From positions 496,001-560,000 of the forward strand of contig NZ_CP151636.1 in NCBI RefSeq assembly GCF_038397745.1: a DNA stretch of 64,000 bases, written 5' to 3'. Position numbers and translations under genes: made by a program. Below are positions 16,500-25,400 of the stretch, one piece after another; the first letter of the stretch is position 1; each line of letters starts with the position of its first letter. This stretch comes from Microbacterium sp. LWH11-1.2. Lineage in GTDB: Bacteria > Actinomycetota > Actinomycetes > Actinomycetales > Microbacteriaceae. The notes under the pieces are model-generated. The model was not told where the DNA came from, made no database searches, and saw nothing but the letters and a program-made list of their open reading frames with translations.

Positions 16500-17300
16500 A
16501 TGGCCCGTGTCGTCGCTCTCTACCGTCACCCGATCAAGGGGCTCACCCCCGAATCCCTCGAATCGCTCACGGTGCAGGCGGACGGCAGGGTCGCGGGCGA
16601 CCGGGTGCTCGCATTCCGCTTCGCCGATGCGGTCACCCCGGAGGACGACGGCGGGCTCGACTACTGGCCCAAGTCGAAGGGGCTCGCCCTGCAGGACTTC
16701 CCGGCACTGGCCGCGCTGCGCACGAGCTACGACGACGCGTCACGGCGCCTGCGGATCGAACACGACGGCCGCGTGCTCGCCGAGGCGGGGATCGACGACG
16801 CCGGACGGGCCGAACTCGTGGCGGCGGTCACCGACTTCACCCTCTCGACGCGGGAAGGTCGCCGGCTGCAGCGTCCCGGTCGCCTCCCCCTCGCCCTCGT
16901 CGGCGACGGGGAGACGTCGAGGTTCCAGGATCGCGCGCGCGGGTACGTGTCGGTGCACAGCCGCGGCAGCACCCTGGCCCTGAGCGACGCGCTCGACCTT
17001 CCCGTCGATGACCGCCGCTTCCGTTCCAACATCGTCATCGACGGCGTCGCCCCGTGGTCGGAACTCGACTGGGAGGGCGAGGTGCGCATCGGCACCGTCG
17101 CGTTCCGGACGGCCGGTCCCATCGTGCGCTGCCTGGCGACGCACGCGAACCCCGACACGGGCGTGCGCGATGCCAAGGTGCTCACCACCCTCACCGGAGC
17201 GCTCGCACAGGGCGAGCCGACGCTCGGGCGCCTCCTGCTCCCCGCCGACGAGACCGCGGAGGGCATCGTGCGCCTCGGCGACGAGGTGCTGACCGCCTGA
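16500..17300 (+). CDS. MOSC domain protein
   Basis: A 266-residue protein with an N-terminal MOSC beta-barrel (VVALYRHPIKGLTPESLESL) and a MOSC domain (RFRSNIVIDGVAPWSELDWEGEVRIGTV, then RCLATHANPDTG). The Cys in RCLATH corresponds to the conserved Cys seen in molybdenum-cofactor sulfurase-type and YiiM-like proteins, so it probably handles sulfur or the molybdenum cofactor. ATG 16500 fits homologues better than the in-frame GTG at 16479. There is no Shine-Dalgarno; GAGAAT six bases upstream may be the -10 of a leaderless mRNA. Confidence 0.85.
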   Translation: MARVVALYRHPIKGLTPESLESLTVQADGRVAGDRVLAFRFADAVTPEDDGGLDYWPKSKGLALQDFPALAALRTSYDDASRRLRIEHDGRVLAEAGIDDAGRAELVAAVTDFTLSTREGRRLQRPGRLPLALVGDGETSRFQDRARGYVSVHSRGSTLALSDALDLPVDDRRFRSNIVIDGVAPWSELDWEGEVRIGTVAFRTAGPIVRCLATHANPDTGVRDAKVLTTLTGALAQGEPTLGRLLLPADETAEGIVRLGDEVLTA

Positions 17301-17410
17301 GGCACTGTCGGGTCATCCGCTCGGAATGCCCCGCTCTCCTCGCTCGTCAAGCAATGTCAGCGCTATCCTCATGCGCGCGGCAATCGGCATGAACAGTTAC
17401 GTTCGCGGGC

Positions 17411-17439
17411 TTGTGAACGCAAACATTCTGATGTTTAAT
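17411..17439 (+). promoter_or_regulatory. Promoter and LacI-type operator of the sugar ABC operon
   Basis: The probable -35 is TTGTGA (17411-17416) and the -10 is TTTAAT (17434-17439), with a 17-bp spacer. The 14-mer TGTGAACGCAAACA (17412-17425; complement TGTTTGCGTTCACA) overlaps the -35 and differs by one base from the site before the GH35/LacI genes. A small dyad, AAACAT-TCTG-ATGTTT, sits in the spacer. Repressor binding here would block RNA polymerase. Confidence 0.75.
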
Positions 17440-17518
17440 GTCCATGATCAGTACCGCGGTGAAGCGACCCGGCATCCCGGCGATCCTGTAAGAACCTGAC
17501 CTCGAAGAGGAGAACAGC

Positions 17519-18832
17519 ATGGCTTCCACATCCCCTGCCACACGGGCGGCCGCGATCATCGCGGTCGGCGCCGTGTCCGCCTTCGGCCTCGCGGCCTGCT
17601 CCTCGGGCGACGCCCCTGCCGGAGACGGTGGCGGTGAGCCGATCACGATCGAGTACATCCACCGTCTCCCCGACGGCGAGGGGATGACCAGCGTCGCCGA
17701 GATCGTCGACCGCTGGAACGCCGAGCACCCCGACATCCAGGTCGAGCCGACCAAGTTCGACGGCAAGGCCGCGGATCTCGTCCTCAAGCTCGAGACCGAC
17801 ATCAAGGCGAAGAACGGCCCGTGCCTCGCCCAGGTCGGGTACGCCGAGGTTCCGCAGCTCTACGTGAAGGGCATGCTGGAGGACGTCGCGTCCGAGGCGA
17901 AGAAGTACGAGGACGACTTCTCGGCCGGGGCGTTCAGCGGCATGAGGGTCGGCGACGCCGTCGTCGGCCTTCCGACGGACACCGGGCCCCTCGTGTACTT
18001 CTACAACGAGACGGCGTTCGCGGCTCTCGGCGTCGAGGCACCCGCGACGCTCGACGACCTCGCAGCCACGTCGGCGACCGCTGCCGCCGCCGGCAAGTTC
18101 GCGACCGCCTTCACGCCCGACGAGGCCCAGTACTGGCTCTCGGCGCAGGCCGCCGCCGCGGGCGACACCTGGTTCTCCACCGAGGGCGACGAGTGGCGGG
18201 TGGATGCCGAGGGCAAGGGCGCTGAGCGCGTCGCCGCCTTCTGGCAGGGCCTGCTCGACGACAAGCAGACCCTCGCCACCGAGCGCTGGGGCGAGGGCTT
18301 CACGGCGGCGCTCAACGACGGCAGCCTGATCGGGCACGTCGGTGCGGCCTGGGAGGCCGGCTTCCTGCTCGACTCCCTCGACGGCACCCCCGCCGAGGGA
18401 CAGTGGCGCGTCGCACAGCTGCCGGACTTCGGTGCCGGCGCTCAGAGCGGCCCCGACGGAGGCTCCGGCATCGGAGTGATGAAGGGCTGCGAGCACCCCG
18501 CCGAGGCGATGGAGTTCAACGACTGGTTCAACACCCAGGTGGACGACCTGTCTTCGCAGGGTCTCGTCGTCGCCGCCAAGGGCAGCGTGAAGACCCCCGA
18601 GAAGATGCTGCGCCAATTCGGCGGACAGGACGTCCTCGCCGAGCTGGGCACGGCCACGGGGAACCTGAATCCCGACTTCCCCTACGCTCCCGGATTCTCG
18701 ACACTGTCGAAGATGAACGAGACCGCGGCGGCAGCCGTGGCCGGCACAGCCACCGTCGCCGACATCTTCACGACAGCACAGGAGACGGCTGTCGCGTCGC
18801 TGAAGGACCTCGGTCTGCCGGTCGCCGAGTAG
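17519..18832 (+). CDS. Sugar ABC transporter substrate-binding lipoprotein
   Basis: A 437-residue extracellular solute-binding protein of the large sugar-binding (family 1, UgpB/MalE-like) type. A signal peptide ends in the lipobox LAAC, with lipidated Cys27. The mature part starts with ITIEYIHRLPDGEGM and has the typical VGYAEVPQLYVKGMLEDV and HVGAAWEAGFLLDSL segments. GAGGAGAAC precedes the ATG. It leads an operon with two permeases but no ATPase, so it would use a shared MsiK-like ATPase. A hairpin after the gene probably boosts its level over the permeases. The shared operator links it to GH101 and GH35, so galacto-N-biose-type sugars are a reasonable guess. Confidence 0.92.
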   Translation: MASTSPATRAAAIIAVGAVSAFGLAACSSGDAPAGDGGGEPITIEYIHRLPDGEGMTSVAEIVDRWNAEHPDIQVEPTKFDGKAADLVLKLETDIKAKNGPCLAQVGYAEVPQLYVKGMLEDVASEAKKYEDDFSAGAFSGMRVGDAVVGLPTDTGPLVYFYNETAFAALGVEAPATLDDLAATSATAAAAGKFATAFTPDEAQYWLSAQAAAAGDTWFSTEGDEWRVDAEGKGAERVAAFWQGLLDDKQTLATERWGEGFTAALNDGSLIGHVGAAWEAGFLLDSLDGTPAEGQWRVAQLPDFGAGAQSGPDGGSGIGVMKGCEHPAEAMEFNDWFNTQVDDLSSQGLVVAAKGSVKTPEKMLRQFGGQDVLAELGTATGNLNPDFPYAPGFSTLSKMNETAAAAVAGTATVADIFTTAQETAVASLKDLGLPVAE

Positions 18833-18860
18833 GCGCGCGGCAGAGCATCATCGGATGATC

Positions 18861-18898
18861 GGCGGCGGGGCACACGAACGGTCGTGCACCCCGCCGCC
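18861..18898 (+). terminator. Intercistronic hairpin between binding protein and permease genes
   Basis: GGCGGCGGGG (18861-18870) pairs perfectly with CCCCGCCGCC (18889-18898), with an inner CACGA/TCGTG stem. It lies inside the operon in an 89-base gap. Such structures partly stop transcription or protect the upstream mRNA, so more binding protein than permease is made. Confidence 0.75.
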
Positions 18899-18921
18899 GT
18901 CACCAATCGAGAGGCAGCACA

Positions 18922-19899
18922 ATGGTCATAGCGACCGAGGATCGGCGCATGTCACCGGCATCCGTTCCCCCGACCCGTCCTGAGCCCGACCGCCGACGCG
19001 GCCGTGGAACCCGTCGGGAGGGCCTCACGGGCTGGCTGTTCATGGCCCCCTTCGCCGTCCTGTTCGCGGTGGTCTTCCTGGTGCCGATCATCGTGTCGGT
19101 GCGCTCGTCCTTCTTCGCGCAGGTCCCGTCGGGTGGCGGACTGTACGGCGGCGGCGAGCTGGTCGATGCCTTCGTCGGCCTGGACAACTTCGCGGCTGCG
19201 GCGACCAACGGCGCGTTCTGGGCCGGCATGGGCCGCGTGGTCCTGTACGCGGGGCTGCAGATCCCGGTGATGATCATCGTCGCACTCGCGCTCGCCCTCC
19301 TGCTCGACTCGTACATCCTCCGTCGCCCGGCGCTCTTCCGCCTCGCGTTCTTCCTCCCGTATGCGGTGCCCGGCATCATCGCCGCGATGATGTGGCTGTA
19401 TCTGTACACGCCGGAGGTTTCGCCGCTGCTCCCCTACCTGCCCGAGGGCACCGACTTCATGTCGCCGCAGACGATCCTCTTCTCGATGGCGAACATGACG
19501 ACATGGACCTACACCGGCTACAACATGCTCATCTTCCTGTCGGCGTTGCAGGCTGTGCCTCGTGATCTGTACGAGGCCGCACGCCTCGACGGGGCGTCAG
19601 GATTCCAGGTCGCGATGCGGATCAAGGTGCCGCTGGTGCGCGGCGCGGCGCTCCTCGCGGTCCTGCTCTCGATCATCGGCACGATCCAACTCTTCAACGA
19701 GCCGGTGATCATGGAGGCCTCCAACACGTGGATGGGCAAGGACTTCACTCCGATGATGCTCACCTACAACACGATGATGGGCGAGATCTCTCCGTCGGGC
19801 AGCGGGCCCGCATCCGCGTACTCCCTCCTCATGGCCCTGATCGCGGGCGTGCTCGCGATCGTCTACGCGCTGCTGCAGCGCCGGAAGGGGGACTCATGA
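18922..19899 (+). CDS. Sugar ABC transporter permease (MalF-like)
   Basis: A 325-residue membrane protein with six predicted helices; the first is WLFMAPFAVLFAVVFLVPIIV (residues 34-56). The EAA loop that contacts the ATPase is YEAARLDGASGFQVAMRIKVPL. A basic, proline-rich cytoplasmic N-terminus precedes the first helix. It pairs with the next gene, which overlaps its stop codon by four bases (ATGA). An inner ATG at 18949 is also possible, but the first ATG has GAGAGGCAG before it. Confidence 0.92.
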   Translation: MVIATEDRRMSPASVPPTRPEPDRRRGRGTRREGLTGWLFMAPFAVLFAVVFLVPIIVSVRSSFFAQVPSGGGLYGGGELVDAFVGLDNFAAAATNGAFWAGMGRVVLYAGLQIPVMIIVALALALLLDSYILRRPALFRLAFFLPYAVPGIIAAMMWLYLYTPEVSPLLPYLPEGTDFMSPQTILFSMANMTTWTYTGYNMLIFLSALQAVPRDLYEAARLDGASGFQVAMRIKVPLVRGAALLAVLLSIIGTIQLFNEPVIMEASNTWMGKDFTPMMLTYNTMMGEISPSGSGPASAYSLLMALIAGVLAIVYALLQRRKGDS

Positions 19900-20819
19900 C
19901 CACCACTTCCCTCCTGACCACGTTCGACCCGTCCGCGAAGCGGGGCCGCCGCCGCGCGCAGGCCCCCGATGCCCCACCCCCGTCCATGGCGCCGGGACCG
20001 GTCGCTCGGACGTTCGGCATCATCACGCTGGTCATCGCGACGCTGTACTTCCTCGTTCCGGTGTACTGGCTCATCGTCGCCTCGACGAAGAACAACACGG
20101 ATCTGACGTCGACGTTCGGCTTCTGGTTCGCCGAGTGGAACCTGGAGACGAACTACGACAGCCTCATGGGCTGGACGCAGGGGCTCTTCTGGCGCTGGGT
20201 CGGGAACTCGCTCTTCTACTCGGTGAGCGCGGGCATCATCGGCACCCTGTTCGCCGTGATGGCGGGTTACGCGATCGCCAAGTTCGCCTTCCCCGGCAAG
20301 AAGATCGCCGTGGGCGTGATCATGGCCGGCCTCCTGCTGCCGGTGGCGCTGCTCACCGTGCCGCTGTACATCGAGTTCCATGCTCTGGGACTGACGAACA
20401 CGGCGTGGGCGATCATCATCCCGTCCGCGGTCTCACCGTTCGGCGTGTTCCTGGGCATGGTCTACGCCCAGTCATCGGTGCCGACCGAGCTCCTGGAGGC
20501 CGCCCGCATCGACGGCGCCGGCGAAGCGCGGATCTTCTTCACCATCGTGCTGCGACTGCTCGGGCCTGCGATGGTGACGATCTTTCTCTTCATCTTCGTG
20601 GCCACGTGGAACAACTTCCTGCTGCCCCTGATGATGATCTCCAGCGCCGACCTGAAGCCGGTGACGCAGGGCCTGTACGGCATGATGACCTACTTCTCGC
20701 CGGACAAGGGAGCGGTGATGCTCGGCGCCCTGCTGGGTGTGATCCCGCTCATCATCCTGTTCTTCAGCCTGCAGCGCTACTGGCGGTCAGGCCTCGCGGC
20801 CGGCGCCGTCAAGGGCTGA
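19896..20819 (+). CDS. Sugar ABC transporter permease (MalG-like)
   Basis: A 307-residue partner permease with six helices (first at about residues 38-60) and the EAA loop LEAARIDGAGEARIFFTIVLRL. The C-terminus RYWRSGLAAGAVKG is the standard ending of MalG-type subunits. Translation is coupled to the MalF-like gene by an ATGA overlap. The operon ends here, with no ATPase or enzyme gene downstream; the next gene is convergent. Confidence 0.92.
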   Translation: MTTTSLLTTFDPSAKRGRRRAQAPDAPPPSMAPGPVARTFGIITLVIATLYFLVPVYWLIVASTKNNTDLTSTFGFWFAEWNLETNYDSLMGWTQGLFWRWVGNSLFYSVSAGIIGTLFAVMAGYAIAKFAFPGKKIAVGVIMAGLLLPVALLTVPLYIEFHALGLTNTAWAIIIPSAVSPFGVFLGMVYAQSSVPTELLEAARIDGAGEARIFFTIVLRLLGPAMVTIFLFIFVATWNNFLLPLMMISSADLKPVTQGLYGMMTYFSPDKGAVMLGALLGVIPLIILFFSLQRYWRSGLAAGAVKG

Positions 20820-20895
20820 GCGCCGGCGTCGCGTCTCGCGTCTCGGAGCGCGTGTCGGAGCGCGTCTCGCGACACTGTCGGTCAGGTCCTTCGTG

Positions 20896-22272
20896 TCAGG
20901 TGAACATGACGCGGTGGGTGGGGCGGTCGGTGTAGGTGCGGCCGAGGGGGCTGTGCCAGGTGATGGTGCCGTCGCGTTCTTGTCGGGCTGTCCACCGGTG
21001 TGTGTCGGGGATGTCGGGATGTTTGAGGGTGTGGTGGGCGCGGCAGAGGTGGGCGAGGTTGTCGAGCCTGGTCTTGCCGCCTCGGGCGTGGTCGTGGGTG
21101 TGGTCGATGTCGCATCGGTGCACGGGCATGCGGCAGCCGGGGAATCGGCAGTGCTGGTCCCGGGCGCGCAGGAACCTCCGCATCCCCTCCGTCGGGGTGT
21201 ACGTGTCGGTCTGCCGGACCATGCCGTCGGGGTTGAGGAACAGGCGTGACCACCCGGTGTTGCGTCCGGCGAGGTCGCGGGCGATGTCGGGGTGGAGGGG
21301 GCCGTGCCCGTCGAGGTCCGCCGGCCGATCATCCGCCCCGGCGAGCGTGGTCCCGGCGATCGTCACCTGGATGCGGCCCTGGATGTTGTCCAGCCCGTCA
21401 CCATGGACGGCGCTCGGGTCGGCGGTGAGCAGCAGGTCGGCGAGCAGGTCCGCCTGCACCTGATCCCAGGTGCGCGTGTCGGCGGCGACATTCTCGGTCT
21501 CGCAGCCGGCGCCGGTGTCGGTGTCGGGATCCATCGCGAACGTGTCGTCGCTGACGATCACCCTTCCGTCGTCGCGTGCACTCTCGGCATCGTCGCGGGC
21601 ATGCGCACGGTTCCGGATCACCTGCCGGGTCATCTGGCGGAGCCGGTCCGCGATCGCGACAGCGACCCACTCCGGCAGCACCGCCGTCAACAAAGCCAGC
21701 CCGTCGCCGACGGAGCGCACCTTCACGCACCGCTCACCCGCTGCCCGCTTATGCCGGTCCGTGACCGTCTCCCCGACCAGAGCCGCCGCGACCTGCGCCG
21801 CATGCGCCTTCGTCCGCGCCGCGGTCTCCCGTTCGGCGAACACCAGCACCGCCGCCTCGTACAACCCCATCACGTCGGCATCCACCCGCTTGTTCCGGAT
21901 CGCCTCCGCCACGATCGCACTCTCCCGCACGATCTCCCGCACATGCCCCGCACACACCCGGCCCGCGGCGAACGCCGCCCGCACCTCCGGCAGGGACGTC
22001 GACACCACCAGGGCATCCGTGAACGCATACTCCACAGACCCGGTCGGGATCCGAGCGGCAGCGGAGAACTCCGCAACCATCGACCGATAGATCGCATCCC
22101 GATGGAACCCGTTCCCCGCGACATCCGCCTCATGGAACCCGATCTGCTCGACCATCACCTCCATCGCCTCGCACTCCAGCACCGCGATCTGCCGCTTCTT
22201 CTCCACCCACGCCTCCAGCACACGACGACGCTTATCGAGGTCGAGGTGAAGATCCGTCTGCCGCTGTGCCAT
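20896..22272 (-). CDS. DUF222 / HNH endonuclease protein (13E12 family)
   Basis: A 458-residue protein. Residues ~30-330 are DUF222 (the 13E12 repeat-family domain), with VEYAFTDALVVSTSLPEVRAAF and GRVCAGHVREIV. The C-terminus holds an HNH nuclease: CRFPGC, then HRCDIDHTHDHARGGKTRLDNLAHLCRAHHTLKH, with the DH and HH metal residues and two Cys pairs. These genes are multicopy in actinobacteria and many are damage-inducible. Here an SOS-like box sits 11 bases before the ATG. It lies between the ABC operon and GH101, probably as a later insertion, because it shares nothing with the sugar genes. Confidence 0.9.
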   Translation of the reverse strand: MAQRQTDLHLDLDKRRRVLEAWVEKKRQIAVLECEAMEVMVEQIGFHEADVAGNGFHRDAIYRSMVAEFSAAARIPTGSVEYAFTDALVVSTSLPEVRAAFAAGRVCAGHVREIVRESAIVAEAIRNKRVDADVMGLYEAAVLVFAERETAARTKAHAAQVAAALVGETVTDRHKRAAGERCVKVRSVGDGLALLTAVLPEWVAVAIADRLRQMTRQVIRNRAHARDDAESARDDGRVIVSDDTFAMDPDTDTGAGCETENVAADTRTWDQVQADLLADLLLTADPSAVHGDGLDNIQGRIQVTIAGTTLAGADDRPADLDGHGPLHPDIARDLAGRNTGWSRLFLNPDGMVRQTDTYTPTEGMRRFLRARDQHCRFPGCRMPVHRCDIDHTHDHARGGKTRLDNLAHLCRAHHTLKHPDIPDTHRWTARQERDGTITWHSPLGRTYTDRPTHRVMFT

Positions 22273-22282
22273 ACCCCCAGAT

Positions 22283-22298
22283 TAGAACATACATTCGA
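22283..22298 (-). promoter_or_regulatory. LexA/SOS-like box before the DUF222-HNH gene
   Basis: TAGAACATACATTCGA matches the actinobacterial SOS pattern TCGAAC-N4-GTTCGA at 10 of 12 fixed bases. It ends 11 bases upstream of the ATG at 22272, where a bound repressor would cover the promoter. Confidence 0.65.
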
Positions 22299-22343
22299 AT
22301 ATGGCAGTATATTCCGCGGCAGGAATCCTCCCTGGCGATCGCG

Positions 22344-22381
22344 CGAGACGGCCCGGAGGGAACTCCCTCCGGGCCGTCTCG
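22344..22381 (-). terminator. Terminator after GH101
   Basis: A perfect 17-bp stem, CGAGACGGCCCGGAGGG and its complement, has a 4-base loop. It starts 28 bases beyond the GH101 stop and separates it from the downstream DUF222 promoter. Confidence 0.85.
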
Positions 22382-22408
22382 CCGCGCCTCAGCGGCGAAG
22401 CGAACCGC

Positions 22409-25400
22409 TCAGCCGACCCGACGTCGGCGCGTCCACAGCACCCCGCCGAGGAGTATCAGCGCCAGCGCCGACAGGCCGACTGCCGCCCACAGCGCTCCAT
22501 CCGCTCCGGTCTCCGAGAGGCTGCCACCGGCACCCCCGGGTGCGGCCGTCACTGCGAGACCCGTGCGGGCGAGTTCCGCGCCTTCGGCATCCGTCACGAC
22601 GATCGAATGCTGTCCGGCCGGAGTCGCCGCGGGGATCACGACCCGCGCCAGAGCATTCCCGTCCGCGTCGACCGTCACATCGCCCAGCTTCACCGGCTCG
22701 GAGTGCAGCCAGACCTGCACGGCATCGCCGGGCTCGAAGCTGCGCAGCTGCACATCGACGCTGGATCCGCCTCGAACCGTCTCGACAGACACCGTCACCG
22801 TCGCGTCCTTCGCCGGCTTCGCCTTCTTCACCTTCAGCGGCGCACTGGCGACCGGTTCGCCCGAGGCGTCCTTGACGATCACCTCGTGCTTCCCGACTTC
22901 GGTCGCCAGCGGGATGAGCAGCCGACTCGTCAGCGCCCCCTCGCCATCGACCGCGGCATCGGTGATCTTCACCTCGCCGAGCCAGAAGGACACCGCGGAG
23001 CTCGGCTCGAAGCCCGTGAGCTCCGCCCCGACCGTCTCGCCGGCGCGGACCGATGTGGCATCGAGACTCAGCTCCGGATCGGTGACGGGGGTGCATTCGT
23101 CGATGTCGTCGGCCGGACGCTCCTTCGGTGCATGTCCGCTCTGCGGTGCGGCCGTGCCGTAGATCGCGATCTCGGCGACGGCGGAGAACTGCGACCCCGA
23201 GATCGACGACGTCGCGGTCACTCGCACGTACCGGGCCGTCGTCTCCTCGAAGCTCACGTCCTGCCACTCGGCGACGTTCTTCCACTCTCCTGTGGTCACG
23301 GGGGTGAACGTCTGCCCGTCGGCCGAGACGGCGACCTCGTAGCCCTTGATCGGACCGTTCGTGTTCGCCGTCCGGCGCAGGTACGAGATGCCGTCGACCT
23401 GTTCGGCAGCGCCGAGGTCGAACGTCAGCACGTGCGGATAGGCCGTGGCATCGGCGGCCCAGCGGCTGACCCAGAAGGTCCCGGCTTCGCCGTCGAGCAT
23501 GTTCGCCGCCTTGCCGTCTTCGTTCACCGTCTCCTCGGAGTTCGCCGAGGCCGTGATCTGCTCGTTCGGGATCCGCGCCCGCGTCGCGACCGTCGCCTGC
23601 ACCGAGGTCGCGACCGACCGCACGTCGCAGTCGGCGAGGTAGGTCGCCTCGATGCCGATGCCGACCGATGCGCCGGCCGCTTCCGCCGGGGCGGTGATCA
23701 GCCAGGTCGTCTCGACGCTGTCGCCCGCATCGACGGTCTCGAACAGGTTCGAGGAGCCGTCTGCAACCTCGACCGCATACCCCTCCGGCACAGCGAGCTC
23801 CACTCCGATGTTCTCGACGGCGATGTCCTCGCTGTTCGTGAACGTCGAGGTGAACGTCGACTGCCCGCCCGGGCTCAGGACCGCGGCTCCGCCCGAGACC
23901 GTGGCGCACGGCGTGCCGCCCGTCGTCGGTCCGAGGTCCGTCACCGTGAAGTCGTCGAGCACGAAGTCGACCTCCGGGCCGCCGACGCGTTCGAGTCCCA
24001 CCCAGGTGTAGTCGCCGCATCCGACCTTCACGTCCTGGACGAACGACGTCGTCTCCAGAGCCTGGGCGAGATCGGTTCGTCCGAGGGTCGTCGAGGTCGC
24101 CTCGCCGGCGGCGAGGGCATCCGTCCCCGTCACCCAGCGATAGGCCCCGCTCGCTCCGACCTGGTAGTTGAATCCGACACGGTAGGTGTGTCCGGCCTGC
24201 AGCGAGACGAGCGTCGGGTCGGTGCGGTAGACGACGCCGCTGAGCTCCGAGTGCGACAGCAGCGAGTGATCGCCGTGCAGGGTCGAGTCGACCGCGAGAC
24301 CGGCCTGCGCACCACCCGGGGCGAACGGACGCGCGGTGTTGCGCCAGTCGCTGCCCGTGTACGGGTCGTGACGGCGGGAGATGCTGGTGCGGATGCCGCC
24401 CGGATCGCCCGAGTAGACGAACGGACCCCAGCCGGGCTGGTTGCCCTCGAAGTCGCTCGAGTACACCGTGCCTTGCGTCGGCGCCGTCGTGGTGTCGACC
24501 ATGACCCGCGCATTGTCGACGCGGACCTTCGCCTCGCCCGCGGGTGCGGCGATCGAGACGGTCACCTCGCCGGATGCCGGGGCCAGGAACGAGACCGTGC
24601 CGCGCTGGTAATGCTGTCCCGCCTTCGAATCCGGGAGCATGAGGTTGAGCGTCGGAGACAGGTTCCAGGTGCGGGTGATCGCGCCGGCAGGGGTGTCGAC
24701 CGCGACGACGACGTCGCGAGCCGCGGTCTGGTCGATCTGCACCTGCGCCGAGAAGGAGTACCGCTGTCCGGGAGCGAGCCCGGTGACCGTCTGCGAGATC
24801 GACGACGCGGCCGCACCCAGCACGGCGACGTTGTCGCCACGCGACTGGTTCTTCTGCGCGCCGAGGTCGGTGCGCTCGATCGAGACGTCGCCCTGCGGGT
24901 GCCAGCCGTCGAGAGTTCCGGCGTTGAAGCCGGGGTCGTCGAGTCCTGCGTCGTGGTAGTCGATGGGGGCGCGCACGGCTCCGCCCTGCGGCACCACGAC
25001 GTAGGCGGTGTTCTCGTCGCCGCTGAGCGTGAGCTCGCCGTTCATGGCGCTGACGGTCGAGACCTTCTGACGACCCTGGTCGCTCAGCTCGAACACGTCG
25101 AAGGCGGTGTTGCCGCTGAACGCGTCGGTCACCCCGAACGTGTGGGAGCCGCCGGATGCCGAGAAGAAGTACATCTTGTCGGCATCGACCGGCGAACCGG
25201 CGTCGGCGCTCGATTCGAGGGTCTGCCACGGCAGCAGGTAGGAATCGCCGCGGAGGACGGTCACGCCGTCCATGGTGATGACCCTGTCGCCGTCGTCGAT
25301 GGTGATGCCCACGTCATCCGTGAGCGTCGCCGAGGTTCCCGCCTCGTACGTGAGGAGATCGAACTGCTGGATGAACTTCGTCGGGAGGCTCTGCGTCCAG

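Noticed and set aside
20820..20895. Direct CGCGTCTCG-type repeats between convergent genes
   Set aside because: Short and irregular; at most a weak terminator, so not listed as a feature.
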